Source: Candidatus Bipolaricaulis sibiricus (GTDB taxonomy: Bacteria; Bipolaricaulota; Bipolaricaulia; Bipolaricaulales; Bipolaricaulaceae). From it: a stretch of DNA of 64,000 nt. The DNA lies in NCBI GenBank assembly GCA_004102645.1, contig CP034928.1:62001-126000 (forward strand), written 5' to 3'. The position numbers and the translations under genes are program-made. Below are positions 24,458-33,555 of the stretch, piece by piece (position 1 is the first letter of the stretch; each line of letters starts with the position of its first letter). Below the pieces are notes generated by a model, which saw nothing but the letters and a program-made list of their open reading frames with translations, searched no databases and had not been told where the DNA came from.

Positions 24458-24991
24458 ATGATCTCCAGCACCATTCTCGCTCTTCGCTCGGAGAAGGATC
24501 GCATGGCGGTGATGGCCTGCGATGGCCAGGCGACGATGGAGAGCCGGGTGGTGAAGGCCGCGGCGCGCAAGGTGCACCGCATTCACGGGGGGCGCGTCCT
24601 CGCGGGGTTCTCGGGGGGAACCGCGGACGGGATGACGCTCCTCGAGCGCCTGGAGGCCAAGATCGCCTCCGGTGGGAACCTCCGTCAGGCGGCGGTGGAG
24701 CTGTCACGCGAGTGGCGTACCGATCGCACCCTGCGTCGGCTGGAGGCCGTGGTGGTGGCGGTGTCGGAGGAAGCGTTGTTCCTTCTTACGGGTGAGGGGG
24801 ACGTGATCGAGCCGGACGACGGTCTCGTGGGGATCGGGTCCGGTGGGGGGTACGCCGTGAGCGCGGCGCGGGCGCTGCTTCGCCATGCGCGCCTTCCTGT
24901 GGTTCAGGTTGCCCAGGAAGCGCTCCGCATCGCCTCTGAGCTCGACATCTACACGAACGACTGCGTCACTCTGGAGACCGTGACCTGGTGA
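24458..24991 (+). CDS. hslV: HslV (ClpQ) proteasome-like protease subunit
   Basis: 177 residues, family length. CDGQATMESRVVKAAARKVHRI, VLAGFSGGTADGMTLLERLE, LSREWRTDRTLRRLEA and VGIGSGGGYAVSAARAL are clear HslV hallmarks. Family enzymes mature to an N-terminal Thr (or Ser) nucleophile. Here the start reads M-I-S-S-T-I, so after trimming the nucleophile would be Ser, as in Bacillus ClpQ. The ATPase partner HslU is not adjacent; thrS follows. TAGACT (24440-24445) is 12 nt upstream of ATG. Confidence 0.88.
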   Translation: MISSTILALRSEKDRMAVMACDGQATMESRVVKAAARKVHRIHGGRVLAGFSGGTADGMTLLERLEAKIASGGNLRQAAVELSREWRTDRTLRRLEAVVVAVSEEALFLLTGEGDVIEPDDGLVGIGSGGGYAVSAARALLRHARLPVVQVAQEALRIASELDIYTNDCVTLETVTW

Positions 24992-25071
24992 CCGACCGCC
25001 GCGCCGCTGTTGTCACGGGCACGGAGACACGGTAAGGTTCGGCACATCCTTTTGATGACAGGAGGTGTGGG

Positions 25072-26994
25072 ATGGCCAACGTGATTCTGCCCAGCGGCGA
25101 CATGGTCGTGGTGAACGACGGCGATCTGCTTTCGATCCTCAAGGAGCGTGGGCAGACGGCGGCCGCGATCCTTGTAGACGGGGAGCTCCGCGATCTACGG
25201 GATCCGCTGCCCAGCGTTGGTGAGATCCGAGCGGTCGGCCTGGACGACCCAGCGGCGCTCGAGGTGCTGCGCCACACGGCCTCCCACGTCCTGGCCCACG
25301 CTGTGACCCGCCTCTACCCCGGGGCGAAGCTCGCCATCGGCCCCGCGATCGACGACGGGTTCTACTACGACATCCGGTTCCCCCAGCCCGTGAACCGCGA
25401 CGAGCTCCCCAAGATCGAGGCAGAGATGGCGAAGATCGTGCGGGAGGACCTCCCGATCGAGCGGGTGTGGCTTTCGCGCGCCGAAGCCGAAGCGCTCCTC
25501 GCCAACAACGGGGAGGACTACAAGCTTGAGCTGGTGGGGGAGATTCCCGACGAGAGAATCTCGTTCTATCGGCAGGGGGAGTTCATCGATCTGTGCCGTG
25601 GTCCGCATCTTCCTTCGACGGGCCTCGTCAGGCACTTCGCCCTCCTCGACCTTGCCGGCGCGTACTGGCGCGGTGACGCGACCCGCGACATGTTGACCCG
25701 TGTCTACGGAACAGCGTTTCCGACCCGGGAGGCGCTCGAGGAGCACCTGAAGTGGCGCGAGGAGGCGCGGAAGCGCGACCACCGCACGCTCGGGCCGGAG
25801 CTCGATCTTTTCTCCATCCAGAACGAGATGATCGGAGCGGGGCTCGTCCTGTGGCACCCCAAGGGGGCAGCGGTCCGCCACCAAATCGAGACCTTCTGGA
25901 AGGACGAGCACTACAAGGCTGGCTACCGGCTCGTGGTTAGCCCCCACATCGGGCGGGCCCGGTTGTGGGAGACCTCGGGCCACCTCGACTTCTACAAGGA
26001 CGGGATGTACAGCCCGATGGACATCGAGGGTCAGGAGTTCTACCTGAAGCCGATGAACTGCCCGTTCCACATCGCGATCTACAAGACCCACACCCGGTCC
26101 TACCGCGACCTGCCCATCCGCTATGCCGAGCTCGGCACCGTGTACCGCTTCGAGCGGTCGGGCGTGTTGCACGGGCTTCTGCGGGTGCGGGGGTTCACCC
26201 AGGACGATGCGCACATCATCTGCCGGCCGGACCAGATCGAGGATGAGGTCTCCGCATGCCTCGACCTGACGCTCCACATCTTGGGCGCGTTCGGGTTCCA
26301 CGACTACAAGGTTGCCTTGTCTGTGCGCGATCCCGAGCACATCGAGCACTACATCGGAAGCGACGCAATGTGGGAGCAGGCAGAAGGGTCACTGGTCCGA
26401 GCCCTCGAGCGGAAGCGACTCTCCTACACCCGGATGCCAGGCGAGGCCGTGTTCTACGGCCCGAAGATCGACCTCCACGTCCTCGACTCGCTCAAGCGGT
26501 CGTGGCAGCTGACCACGATCCAGTTCGACTTCAACGAGCCGGAGCGGTTCGACATGGCCTACATCGGGGACGATGGCCAAGCCCACCGTCCGTACATGGT
26601 TCACCGCGCACTCCTCGGGTCGCTCGAACGGTTCTTCGGGATCTTGATCGAGCACTACGGCGGAGCGTTCCCGGCGTGGCTCGCGCCCGTCCAGGCGGCG
26701 GTTCTGCCCGTGACCGAGGCCGAGATCCCGTATGCGGAGGGGGTGGCCGACGAGCTCCGTCAGGCTGGGATCCGGGCCGAGGCGTGGACGAAGGAGCGGA
26801 AGACGCTCCGCTGGCTCATCCGCGAGGCGCAGGTGCACAAGGTCCCGTACATGCTCGTCTGCGGGGCGCGAGAGGCATCAGGAGGCGTGGTGGCGGTCCG
26901 GCTCCGAACCGGAGAAGACCTGGGCCCTCACCGGGTCGCCGATGTGGTCGCCCGGATCCGAGGAGCCGTAACGTCCCGGGGTGCTTCGCTGTAG
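25072..26994 (+). CDS. thrS: Threonyl-tRNA synthetase
   Basis: 640 residues, full length. An N-terminal TGS domain (to about 60), the editing domain starting HTASHVLAHAVTRLYPGAKLAIGP, then the class II catalytic core with MNCPFHIAIYKTHTRSYRDLPIRYAE (zinc-site Cys), motif 2 around TVYRFERSGVLHGLLRVRGF and motif 3 before AWLAPVQ, followed by the anticodon-binding domain. It charges tRNA-Thr and clears mis-charged serine. AGGAGGTG fixes the ATG; TAAGGT about 39 nt upstream is a candidate -10 box, giving a leadered mRNA. Confidence 0.96.
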   Translation: MANVILPSGDMVVVNDGDLLSILKERGQTAAAILVDGELRDLRDPLPSVGEIRAVGLDDPAALEVLRHTASHVLAHAVTRLYPGAKLAIGPAIDDGFYYDIRFPQPVNRDELPKIEAEMAKIVREDLPIERVWLSRAEAEALLANNGEDYKLELVGEIPDERISFYRQGEFIDLCRGPHLPSTGLVRHFALLDLAGAYWRGDATRDMLTRVYGTAFPTREALEEHLKWREEARKRDHRTLGPELDLFSIQNEMIGAGLVLWHPKGAAVRHQIETFWKDEHYKAGYRLVVSPHIGRARLWETSGHLDFYKDGMYSPMDIEGQEFYLKPMNCPFHIAIYKTHTRSYRDLPIRYAELGTVYRFERSGVLHGLLRVRGFTQDDAHIICRPDQIEDEVSACLDLTLHILGAFGFHDYKVALSVRDPEHIEHYIGSDAMWEQAEGSLVRALERKRLSYTRMPGEAVFYGPKIDLHVLDSLKRSWQLTTIQFDFNEPERFDMAYIGDDGQAHRPYMVHRALLGSLERFFGILIEHYGGAFPAWLAPVQAAVLPVTEAEIPYAEGVADELRQAGIRAEAWTKERKTLRWLIREAQVHKVPYMLVCGAREASGGVVAVRLRTGEDLGPHRVADVVARIRGAVTSRGASL

Positions 26995-27043
26995 CGACAG
27001 CGGGGCAAGCACCCCGAGGTAACAGAGTGGACAGGAGGGGTGG

Positions 27044-28162
27044 GTGCTCACGATCAGTGCGGTCAAGGCGGACATCGGTAGCATCGGCGGCCATACGTGT
27101 CCGTCGGCGCGGATGGTCGAGGAGGCCACTGCCGCGCTGCGGGAGGCTGTGAAGCGAAGACTCCTCTGCGACTTCGCGGTCACCTACACGGGAGACGACC
27201 TGTGCCTTCTCATGACCCATCGCCATGGGAGCGGGAACGCGGAGGTCCACAACCTGGCGTGGGACGTGTTCAAGCGTTGCACGGAGATCGCCCGCGGGGA
27301 GGGGTTGTACGCGGCGGGCCAGGATCTTCTCAAGGACGCCCCGAGCGGGAACGTGAGGGGAGCGGGCCCCGGCGCAGCGGAGATCACGTTTGACGAGGGG
27401 GCCTCGGAGCGGAAGGCGGAGGCGTTCCTCGTGTTCACCGCCGACAAGTGCGGCCCTGGGGCGTTCAACTTCCCCCTGTGGGCCGTGTTCACGAGCCCTC
27501 TCTACAACGCCGGGCTCATGCTCCCCTCCATGCGGAAGGGGTTCACGTTCCGCGTGATCGACATGGAGCACGCCCACGGGGACCGGGTGATCGACCTCGT
27601 CTCCCCCGAGGAGCACGTGGACCTCGCGATCCTCCTCCGAGACGAGAACCGGTTCGGGATCCAGGCAATCTACTCCCGCCTCCACCCCAAGCAGCAGGTG
27701 GTGGCCGTCTCCACGGACCGGCTGCACACGATCGCCGGCGAGTACAAGGGCAAGGACGATCCCGTGGCAATCGTCCGCACCCAGGGGATCTTCCCGGCGC
27801 CGGAGGAGGTCGTGAGCCCGTTCGTGGTCGCGCCGTACGTGGCGGGTGGGGCCCGGGGAAGCCACACCATGCCCCTCATGCCGGTGGCGATCAACACCCC
27901 GGTCACGGGCCCGTACTGCCTGCCTCTCGTGGCGTGCGTGGCCTACTCTGTGAACGGGGACGGCGTGCTCTCCGAAGGGGTCGACGTGTTCGGGAACCCA
28001 GTCTGGGATCACGTGCGGCGGAAGGCGCAGCAGAAGGGCGAATGGATGCGGGAGCAGGGGTTCGTGGGGGCGGCGATGCTCCCGATGACCGAGCTCGAGT
28101 ACAGCGCGTTCCGGAAGTCGCTCGCGGACCTCGAGGGCCGGTTCCGGACTCTGGGCTCGTAG
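27044..28162 (+). CDS. fbp: Bifunctional fructose-1,6-bisphosphate aldolase/phosphatase (type V, archaeal type)
   Basis: 372 residues. VKADIGSIGGHTCPS near the N-terminus, TGDDLCLLMTH, the metal-rich DKCGPGAFN region, and HTIAGEYKGKDDPVAIVRTQG, which holds the Schiff-base lysine, identify the FBPA/P family of archaea and deep-branching thermophilic bacteria. One active site condenses dihydroxyacetone phosphate with glyceraldehyde 3-phosphate and then dephosphorylates the product, making gluconeogenesis unidirectional. AGGAGGGG before GTG 27044 sets the start. Downstream of thrS by 49 nt. Confidence 0.95.
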   Translation: MLTISAVKADIGSIGGHTCPSARMVEEATAALREAVKRRLLCDFAVTYTGDDLCLLMTHRHGSGNAEVHNLAWDVFKRCTEIARGEGLYAAGQDLLKDAPSGNVRGAGPGAAEITFDEGASERKAEAFLVFTADKCGPGAFNFPLWAVFTSPLYNAGLMLPSMRKGFTFRVIDMEHAHGDRVIDLVSPEEHVDLAILLRDENRFGIQAIYSRLHPKQQVVAVSTDRLHTIAGEYKGKDDPVAIVRTQGIFPAPEEVVSPFVVAPYVAGGARGSHTMPLMPVAINTPVTGPYCLPLVACVAYSVNGDGVLSEGVDVFGNPVWDHVRRKAQQKGEWMREQGFVGAAMLPMTELEYSAFRKSLADLEGRFRTLGS

Positions 28163-28186
28163 CCGGAGCGGACGGGGAAAGAAGCG

Positions 28187-29050
28187 ATGAGCGGGTTGCA
28201 GGAGCTAGGAAGCTTCCTGCGCTGTCCGTACACCCAGAGCGGCCTGCGGGTCGAAGGTGACGTGCTCGCCGCCGACGGGGGCCGGACCTACCGCGTCGTG
28301 GACGGGGTGCCGTGGTTGGTGGACGAGGAGACGATCTCCGCGCTCGATCGTGACTTTCAGCGTCAGTACACGGAGGCGGACGCCCGCTCCTACGACCGGT
28401 TGGTGGGCCTGTTGAGCCTGCTTCTCGGGTGCTGGGAGCCCCGCGAGCGGCGGCGGATCGCTGATCTGCTCGAGCTCCGGCCCGGGATGCGTGTGCTCGA
28501 GGTGTCGGTGGGGACGGGAGCCAACCTCCCCTACCTTGCCCGGGGGGTGGGGCCGGAGGGGCGCCTGGTTGGTCTCGACCTGTCGGCGGCGATGCTCAGC
28601 GTCGCCCGGAGGCGAACCCAGTCCCTCCCGTGCCCGGTGTACCTCGTGCGGGGGGATGCGATGCGCCTCCCGTTCGCGGACGAGGCGTTCGACGCCGTGC
28701 TCCACTTTGGGGGGGTGAACCTGTTCGGGGACCGCGCCCTGGCCCTGGCGGAGCTGGTGCGGGTCGCCAAGCCCGGGGCCACGCTCGTGGTCGGGGACGA
28801 GGGGCTGTCCGAGGCCCGCCGGGCGGGGTGGCTCGGACGAAGGCTCGTGAAGATGAACAGCCTGTACCGGTTCCGGCCCCCGTTCCACCTCCTCCCGTGG
28901 GACCGGATCGAGAACGTCCAGCTCCACTGGGCCTGGCGCGAGGTGTTCTGGCTCCTCCGGTTCTGGAAAGCTGGGGGCACGACCCCGCCCGATGAGGGCG
29001 AGGTCCTGCGCCGGAAGCTGGAAGCCCGCAGCGCGGCGGTGCAGCCCTAG
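28187..29050 (+). CDS. SAM-dependent methyltransferase with a Trm112-like N-terminus
   Basis: 287 residues. LRCPYTQSGLRVEGDVLAA then YRVVDGVPWLVDEE (residues about 12-45) resembles a Trm112-like cap, lacking most of its cysteines. The class I methyltransferase core follows: VLEVSVGTGANLPYLA (SAM loop), VGLDLSAAMLSVARRR, DAMRLPFADEAFDAVLHFGG. The substrate cannot be inferred; UbiE-like or lipid methyltransferases are nearest in pattern. 24 nt after fbp, probably co-transcribed. Confidence 0.8.
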   Translation: MSGLQELGSFLRCPYTQSGLRVEGDVLAADGGRTYRVVDGVPWLVDEETISALDRDFQRQYTEADARSYDRLVGLLSLLLGCWEPRERRRIADLLELRPGMRVLEVSVGTGANLPYLARGVGPEGRLVGLDLSAAMLSVARRRTQSLPCPVYLVRGDAMRLPFADEAFDAVLHFGGVNLFGDRALALAELVRVAKPGATLVVGDEGLSEARRAGWLGRRLVKMNSLYRFRPPFHLLPWDRIENVQLHWAWREVFWLLRFWKAGGTTPPDEGEVLRRKLEARSAAVQP

Positions 29051-29079
29051 ACCGCTTCAGCCGGGGATTGCCTAGGGCT
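29043..29079. terminator. Inverted repeat between convergent genes
   Basis: AGCCCTAG (29043-29050) and CTAGGGCT (29072-29079) form an 8-bp stem with a 21-nt loop between the methyltransferase stop and the AOR stop. No T-run; a weak bidirectional terminator at most. Confidence 0.35.
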
Positions 29080-29089
29080 CCAGGCACCC

Positions 29090-30973
29090 CTACGGACCGC
29101 TGGCGCCGATGGCCTCGGCCACGTCGGGAAGATCCAGCGCTGCCAGGCGTCCCTTGAGGGGCACCCCGTCCCGGCTCCACCCGCGGGCCTCGTAGTAGTC
29201 GTCGAGGAGCGCCTGCAGCTCCTCCAGGCTCACCCGATCCCCGGCCGACGGCCCCTCCGGGATCGGGAGCTCCATCACCCGCGGCGGGAGGTGGTCGTCC
29301 TTGCGGGCGAACCCCTCCCGCACGTTGAACGCCCGGGCGAGGTTCGACGCCCGCTCGCCGAACGTGAGGAGTTCAGCTCCCGTCAGCTCAAGGCCGGTCT
29401 GGGCGGCCACCATCTCCGGGAGCCCCTCGAGGAAGTAGATGTGGCGGGTGAACTTGCACACCCCGAGCGTGTCGTACACCGCCATCAGATCTTCGAGGAG
29501 CTTGACCTCGAACCCCTTCCCGCGCAGGGAGTGCCGATCCGCGGTGAGCTTCCACCACGACCCGCCGTACTCGAGGCCGTACACGCCGCCCGTGAGGTGG
29601 TCTCCACCGCGGAACGCCACCGCGAACGCGAGGGCAACCCCCTTCGACCCGCGGATGTCGTAGGCGGGAAGCTCCATCCCCTTGATGTGGATCGCGAACG
29701 AGGCGCCCTTCCCCAGCCGCTCGCAGGCGGCCTTCGTTCCGTCGGCGAGGAGCGCCCCCGTCTTCCCCTCCCGGCGGCCCATCTTGTCCAGTACGGCGAG
29801 CATTGCGTCCCCGTCCCCGAACTTGAGGTCGATCCCGTCGAGGTCCTTCTTCGAGAGGAGCCCGCGCTCGACGGCCTCCATCGCCCACGCCACGGTCACG
29901 CCGGCCGAGATCGTGTCCAACCCCAGGACGTCGCAGATCTCGTTCGCCTTGGCCACGGCCTCGATCGAGGCCACCTCCGGGCACCCGCCAAGCGAGTACA
30001 GGGTCTCGTACTCCGGCCCGTCCACCTCCGTGCCGGCGTACTTCCCATCCTTGATCTGGAACAGCTGCCCGCACGGTTTGGTGCAGGTCGGGCACGCGAC
30101 GTTTTTCGCTACGTACTTCGGGGCCCAGTAGTAGGGGTCGAGCTCGATCTTCTCACCCTTGGCTCGGGCGTAGGCGCTCTTGAAGAACCCCCACTGCCAG
30201 TTCTTGGACGGGAACGTGCCGGGCTCCTTGTTCATCCAGTCGAGGAACTCGCCGCTTCCGTAGGCCCGATCGGCCTTCGTCACCGGGTGGTCGCGGATGA
30301 TCGTCTGCCAGTGGGCGACGAGCTTTTTCAGCTCCTCACGGTCGTGCACGGGAACCGGTCCAGTTCCCTTGATGACGATCGCCTTCAGCTTCTTCGATCC
30401 GAACACGGCCCCGCCCCCACCGCGGCCGGCCTGGCGTCCGTCGCACTCGATCGTGGAGATGCGGGACAGGGTTTCACCTGCAGGACCGATGACCACCGAG
30501 CGGTAGCCCTCCCCAAACCGTTCCTGAAGGGCCTTCGCTGTGGCGCGGGTGTCGAGGCCCCACAGGTCCGAGGCATCCTCGAACCGCGCCTGACCGTCCT
30601 CGACCACCAGGACCGTCGGCACCTTGCTCTGTCCCGTGATGAGGAGGGCATCCCATCCCGCCTTGCGCAGCGCGATCCCCGCCCACGCCCCGGCCACAGA
30701 GCGGGCGAGGGTTCCTGTGAGGGGGGAGCGGAAGGTAAACGTGGTCTTCGATGCGGTGGAGATCCCGTCTCCGGTGAGTAACCCCGGAACCATCGCCACT
30801 GCGTTGCGCGCGCCCAGGGGATCGGAGCCCTTCGGGATCCGGTCCCATGCGAGCCGAGCCCCGAGCCCGAACCCGCCCAGGAACAGGCGGTACATCTGAT
30901 CGGGCAGCGTCTCCGCCGCCGTCGTCCCCTGCGAGAGGTCCGCCACCAGGATCTTCCCCGTCACACCGTTCAT
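29090..30973 (-). CDS. Tungsten aldehyde:ferredoxin oxidoreductase (AOR) family protein
   Basis: 627 residues. GVTGKILVADLSQG opens domain 1; RQAGRGGGGAVFGSKKLKAIVIKG is the pterin-binding segment; CPTCTKPC (C-x2-C-x3-C) plus the later cysteine in DTLGVCKFTRH ligate the 4Fe-4S cluster; LGLDTISAGVTVAWAMEA is the second pterin-loop motif. AOR enzymes oxidise aldehydes to acids with ferredoxin, using a bis-tungstopterin. The specific substrate is not readable. AGGGGGGAG before ATG 30973 fixes the start. Confidence 0.92.
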   Translation of the reverse strand: MNGVTGKILVADLSQGTTAAETLPDQMYRLFLGGFGLGARLAWDRIPKGSDPLGARNAVAMVPGLLTGDGISTASKTTFTFRSPLTGTLARSVAGAWAGIALRKAGWDALLITGQSKVPTVLVVEDGQARFEDASDLWGLDTRATAKALQERFGEGYRSVVIGPAGETLSRISTIECDGRQAGRGGGGAVFGSKKLKAIVIKGTGPVPVHDREELKKLVAHWQTIIRDHPVTKADRAYGSGEFLDWMNKEPGTFPSKNWQWGFFKSAYARAKGEKIELDPYYWAPKYVAKNVACPTCTKPCGQLFQIKDGKYAGTEVDGPEYETLYSLGGCPEVASIEAVAKANEICDVLGLDTISAGVTVAWAMEAVERGLLSKKDLDGIDLKFGDGDAMLAVLDKMGRREGKTGALLADGTKAACERLGKGASFAIHIKGMELPAYDIRGSKGVALAFAVAFRGGDHLTGGVYGLEYGGSWWKLTADRHSLRGKGFEVKLLEDLMAVYDTLGVCKFTRHIYFLEGLPEMVAAQTGLELTGAELLTFGERASNLARAFNVREGFARKDDHLPPRVMELPIPEGPSAGDRVSLEELQALLDDYYEARGWSRDGVPLKGRLAALDLPDVAEAIGASGP

Positions 30974-31374
30974 CGTCTCCCCCCTTCGTGTCTGTGGTCT
31001 CGCGTTTGGCGACTGGGCCGGGCACCGCGCGTCAGTAGCCACTCTGCGGCGAAGCCGCGCCCGAGTCGAGTATAGCCCGACCCGTCCGTACAGGCCCGAT
31101 CGGGCGGACGCTGGAGCGAACGCACTGCCGTAGCATCACGCAGCCTCGACGATGGGCAGCGCTCTGGATCTCCTTGGAGTGCGGGCGGATGGTAGGGTCG
31201 GGCTTCATGCCCGACGGCCGTTCGGGGTGGCGCAGCGTCGGGGTTCGCCCGCGACGCCGGTTCGACGTTCGCGGTTCTGTGTCGGCCCCGGGGTCCGCCG
31301 TCTTCGAGAGGGCCGTCGCGGCAAGCTGTGGCGCTGCGCCCCCGTGCCAACCTGCACGGTGAGCCAGCGCGGAC
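30974..31374. other. Spacer with AOR promoter and leader
   Basis: On the minus strand TATACT (complement of 31069-31074) would give a leader of about 90 nt before the AOR start, with a GCGGC-TTC-GCCGC hairpin near 31045-31058. A second hairpin, GTCGGGC-TTCAT-GCCCGAC (31197-31215), stands alone further right. I see no gene in the rest. Confidence 0.5.
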
Positions 31375-31578
31375 TCAGCCCTTGATCAGCCGCTCCAGGT
31401 ACTCGCGGATCTCCTGCAGGCCGTAGATCGTGCGCCGGGCCTCCAGGTCGTCGAGCCACGCCTCGGCCACCGTCTCGTCGCGGATGACGTCCACGTCTTC
31501 GACGTCAAGCGAAGCGAGGAGCTTCCGCCCTTCCTCTTCGATCTCGCCGTCGTGGGCGCGAAAGATGAACCTGCGCAT
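31375..31578 (-). CDS. Small acidic hypothetical protein
   Basis: 67 residues, rich in Glu, Asp and Arg, helical by composition: RAHDGEIEEEGRKLL at the start and GLQEIREYLERLIKG at the end. No family recognised. Translation from ATG 31578 is supported by GGAGG about 8 nt upstream and a TACACT -10-like box a little further up. It is divergent from the ABC exporter operon starting at 31702. Confidence 0.6.
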   Translation of the reverse strand: MRRFIFRAHDGEIEEEGRKLLASLDVEDVDVIRDETVAEAWLDDLEARRTIYGLQEIREYLERLIKG

Positions 31579-31701
31579 CTCTGTAGCCTCCGCCCCGAAG
31601 TGTAGCCTGCGGGAACCTGGGGGGGCACGAACGACGAGACGAGGGAGGGTACACTGCCCATTCGGAGCCCCGGGTCGGGGTTGGCCGCAGGAGGGAGTGT
31701 G

Positions 31702-32724
31702 GTGGGTCAGGAGTTCTCCATCGAAACGAAGGACCTCACCCGCGTGTTCCGGGTCAAGCGCCGCGAGGCGCGCGGCGGCAAGCGCGAGGTTGTCGCCCTT
31801 GACCGGGCGACCCTTGCCGTTGAGCGCGGGGAGCTGTTCGGCGTGCTCGGCCCGAACGGGGCGGGGAAGACGACGCTCATCAAGATCCTCGCCACCCTCC
31901 TCTCCCCGACATCGGGCACAGCGTGCGTCGCTGGCGTCGACGTGGTCGCCGACCCGTGGGAGGTGCGCCGCCACATCGGGATGGTCTCCGGTGGTGAGTC
32001 CTCCGGGTACGGCCTTCTCACCGTGGAGGAGAACCTGTGGATGTTCTCCCAGTTCTACGGGATGCCAAGCGGGGAGGCGAAGCGGCGGATCAAGGAGCTC
32101 CTCGAGGTTGTCGGCCTCCCCGATGGCGCGAAGACGAAGGTGTACCACCTCTCGACGGGGATGCGGCAGAAGATGAACTTCGCCCGTGGCTTCCTCACCG
32201 ATCCGGAGATCCTGTTCCTCGACGAGCCGACGATCGGCCTCGACGTGCACACGGCGCGCACCCTGCGCTCGTATATCCGAACGTGGATGGACGAGCACCC
32301 CGACCGGACGATCCTCCTCACCACCCACTACATGTACGAGGCGGACGAGCTGTGCGACCGGGTGGCGATCATCGACCAGGGCCAGGTACTGGCCTGCGAC
32401 ACGCCAGTCGCCCTCAAGCGCGGCCTCCAGGGCGAGGCGGTGTTCCGCCTCGAGGTCGACGGGGCCCGCGACCTGACCCCGCTCGTCGAGGGCGTGGGCG
32501 GGGTCCAGCGGTGCACCCAGGCCGCGCGGGATGGGCACACCGAGCTCGGTCTCATCCTCGCCGACGAGAACGCGCTCCTCCCCGTCTTGTCCGCGATCCA
32601 ACGGACCGGGGCGCGGCTTCTGGCCCTGGAGAAGCGCGAGCCGACCCTGGAAGACGTGTTCCTCCGCCTCGTTGGGCGGGGGCTGACGGACGCGAGCGGG
32701 GGGAGCGATGAACCTTCGCCGTAG
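31702..32724 (+). CDS. ABC-2 type exporter ATPase
   Basis: 340 residues. Walker A GPNGAGKTT, signature LSTGMRQKMNFAR, Walker B ILFLDEPTIGLD and H-loop TTHYMYEADELCD mark a CcmA/DrrA-type exporter ATPase; the C-terminal 80 residues form the usual regulatory extension. GTG 31702 is chosen because AGGAGGGA lies 5 nt before it. It overlaps the first permease by 17 nt and forms a three-gene operon. The exported substrate may be a lipid, polysaccharide or drug. Confidence 0.9.
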   Translation: MGQEFSIETKDLTRVFRVKRREARGGKREVVALDRATLAVERGELFGVLGPNGAGKTTLIKILATLLSPTSGTACVAGVDVVADPWEVRRHIGMVSGGESSGYGLLTVEENLWMFSQFYGMPSGEAKRRIKELLEVVGLPDGAKTKVYHLSTGMRQKMNFARGFLTDPEILFLDEPTIGLDVHTARTLRSYIRTWMDEHPDRTILLTTHYMYEADELCDRVAIIDQGQVLACDTPVALKRGLQGEAVFRLEVDGARDLTPLVEGVGGVQRCTQAARDGHTELGLILADENALLPVLSAIQRTGARLLALEKREPTLEDVFLRLVGRGLTDASGGSDEPSP

Positions 32725-33535
32725 TGCTGCCACGTTCGTGCGCACGGTGATTGGCCGCGCCTACCCGCGGGTGATCGGGATGCAACGGGAGAAGAGCTGG
32801 ATGCTGTTCGAGGTGATCCTGCCCCTCCTCCAGGTCGCGGCCTACGTGTACATCTACCGGGCGGTCGGCGCGCCGCCGGAGTTCACGGGGTTCGTCGTCC
32901 TTGGCGGGGCGATGACCGCGTACTGGATGAACATCCTGTGGAGCATGGCCAGCCAGCTGTACTGGGAGAAGGAGACGGGGAACCTGGAGCTCTTCATCAT
33001 CGCCCCCACGTCGCGGATGGCAATCCTCCTGGGGATGGCGGTCGGCGGGATCTTCGCCACCACCCTCCGCGCGGCGGGCGTCCTTGTGGCGGGAATCCTC
33101 ATCTTCCGCGTGCCGCTCGCTCCCACGAGCGTGCCCGCGCTCGTCGGCGTCTTCCTCCTCACCCTTATCGCCCTCTATGGGCTGGGGATGCTTATGGCGT
33201 CGCTGTTCCTTCTCTGGGGGCGGCAGGCGTGGCATCTGGCGAGCCTCCTCCAGGAGCCGGTGTTCCTCGTGTCGGGGTTCTACTTCCCGGTGCGGGCCCT
33301 CGGGTTCCTCGTCGCGCTCGGCGCGTCGATCGTCCCGATCACGCTCGGGCTCGATGCGATGCGCCAGCTCCTGTACCCGGCGATGATGGAGGGGTTTCGG
33401 TTCCTCCCCGTGGGGGTGGAGCTGGGGATGCTGGCCGTCCTGGGAGTGGTGTTCTTGGTCCTCGCCCAGCAGGCGCTGCGCTACTTCGAGGACCTCGCCC
33501 GCCGCGAGGGGCGGCTAACAGTGCGCGGGCAGTGA
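32708..33535 (+). CDS. ABC-2 type permease
   Basis: 275 residues with about six membrane helices and a short cytoplasmic N-terminus (MNLRRSAATFVRTVIGRAYP). YWEKETGNLELFIIAPTSR is the conserved coupling segment of ABC-2 permeases. Partner of the ATPase whose end it overlaps. A second, diverged permease follows, so the transporter is probably a heterodimer in the membrane. Confidence 0.85.
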   Translation: MNLRRSAATFVRTVIGRAYPRVIGMQREKSWMLFEVILPLLQVAAYVYIYRAVGAPPEFTGFVVLGGAMTAYWMNILWSMASQLYWEKETGNLELFIIAPTSRMAILLGMAVGGIFATTLRAAGVLVAGILIFRVPLAPTSVPALVGVFLLTLIALYGLGMLMASLFLLWGRQAWHLASLLQEPVFLVSGFYFPVRALGFLVALGASIVPITLGLDAMRQLLYPAMMEGFRFLPVGVELGMLAVLGVVFLVLAQQALRYFEDLARREGRLTVRGQ

Positions 33536-33555
33536 CCGAACGTGACGGGTGACGG

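Noticed and set aside
25195-26349. Long open frame antisense to thrS (384 codons)
   Set aside because: High-GC genes often leave the opposite strand open; thrS is unambiguous and this frame shows no domain.
29291-30781. Long open frame antisense to the AOR gene (496 codons)
   Set aside because: Mirror of a clear AOR coding frame; low-complexity residue composition and no motif.
31197-31215. GTCGGGC-TTCAT-GCCCGAC hairpin as a terminator
   Set aside because: No gene ends next to it on either strand and no T-run follows.
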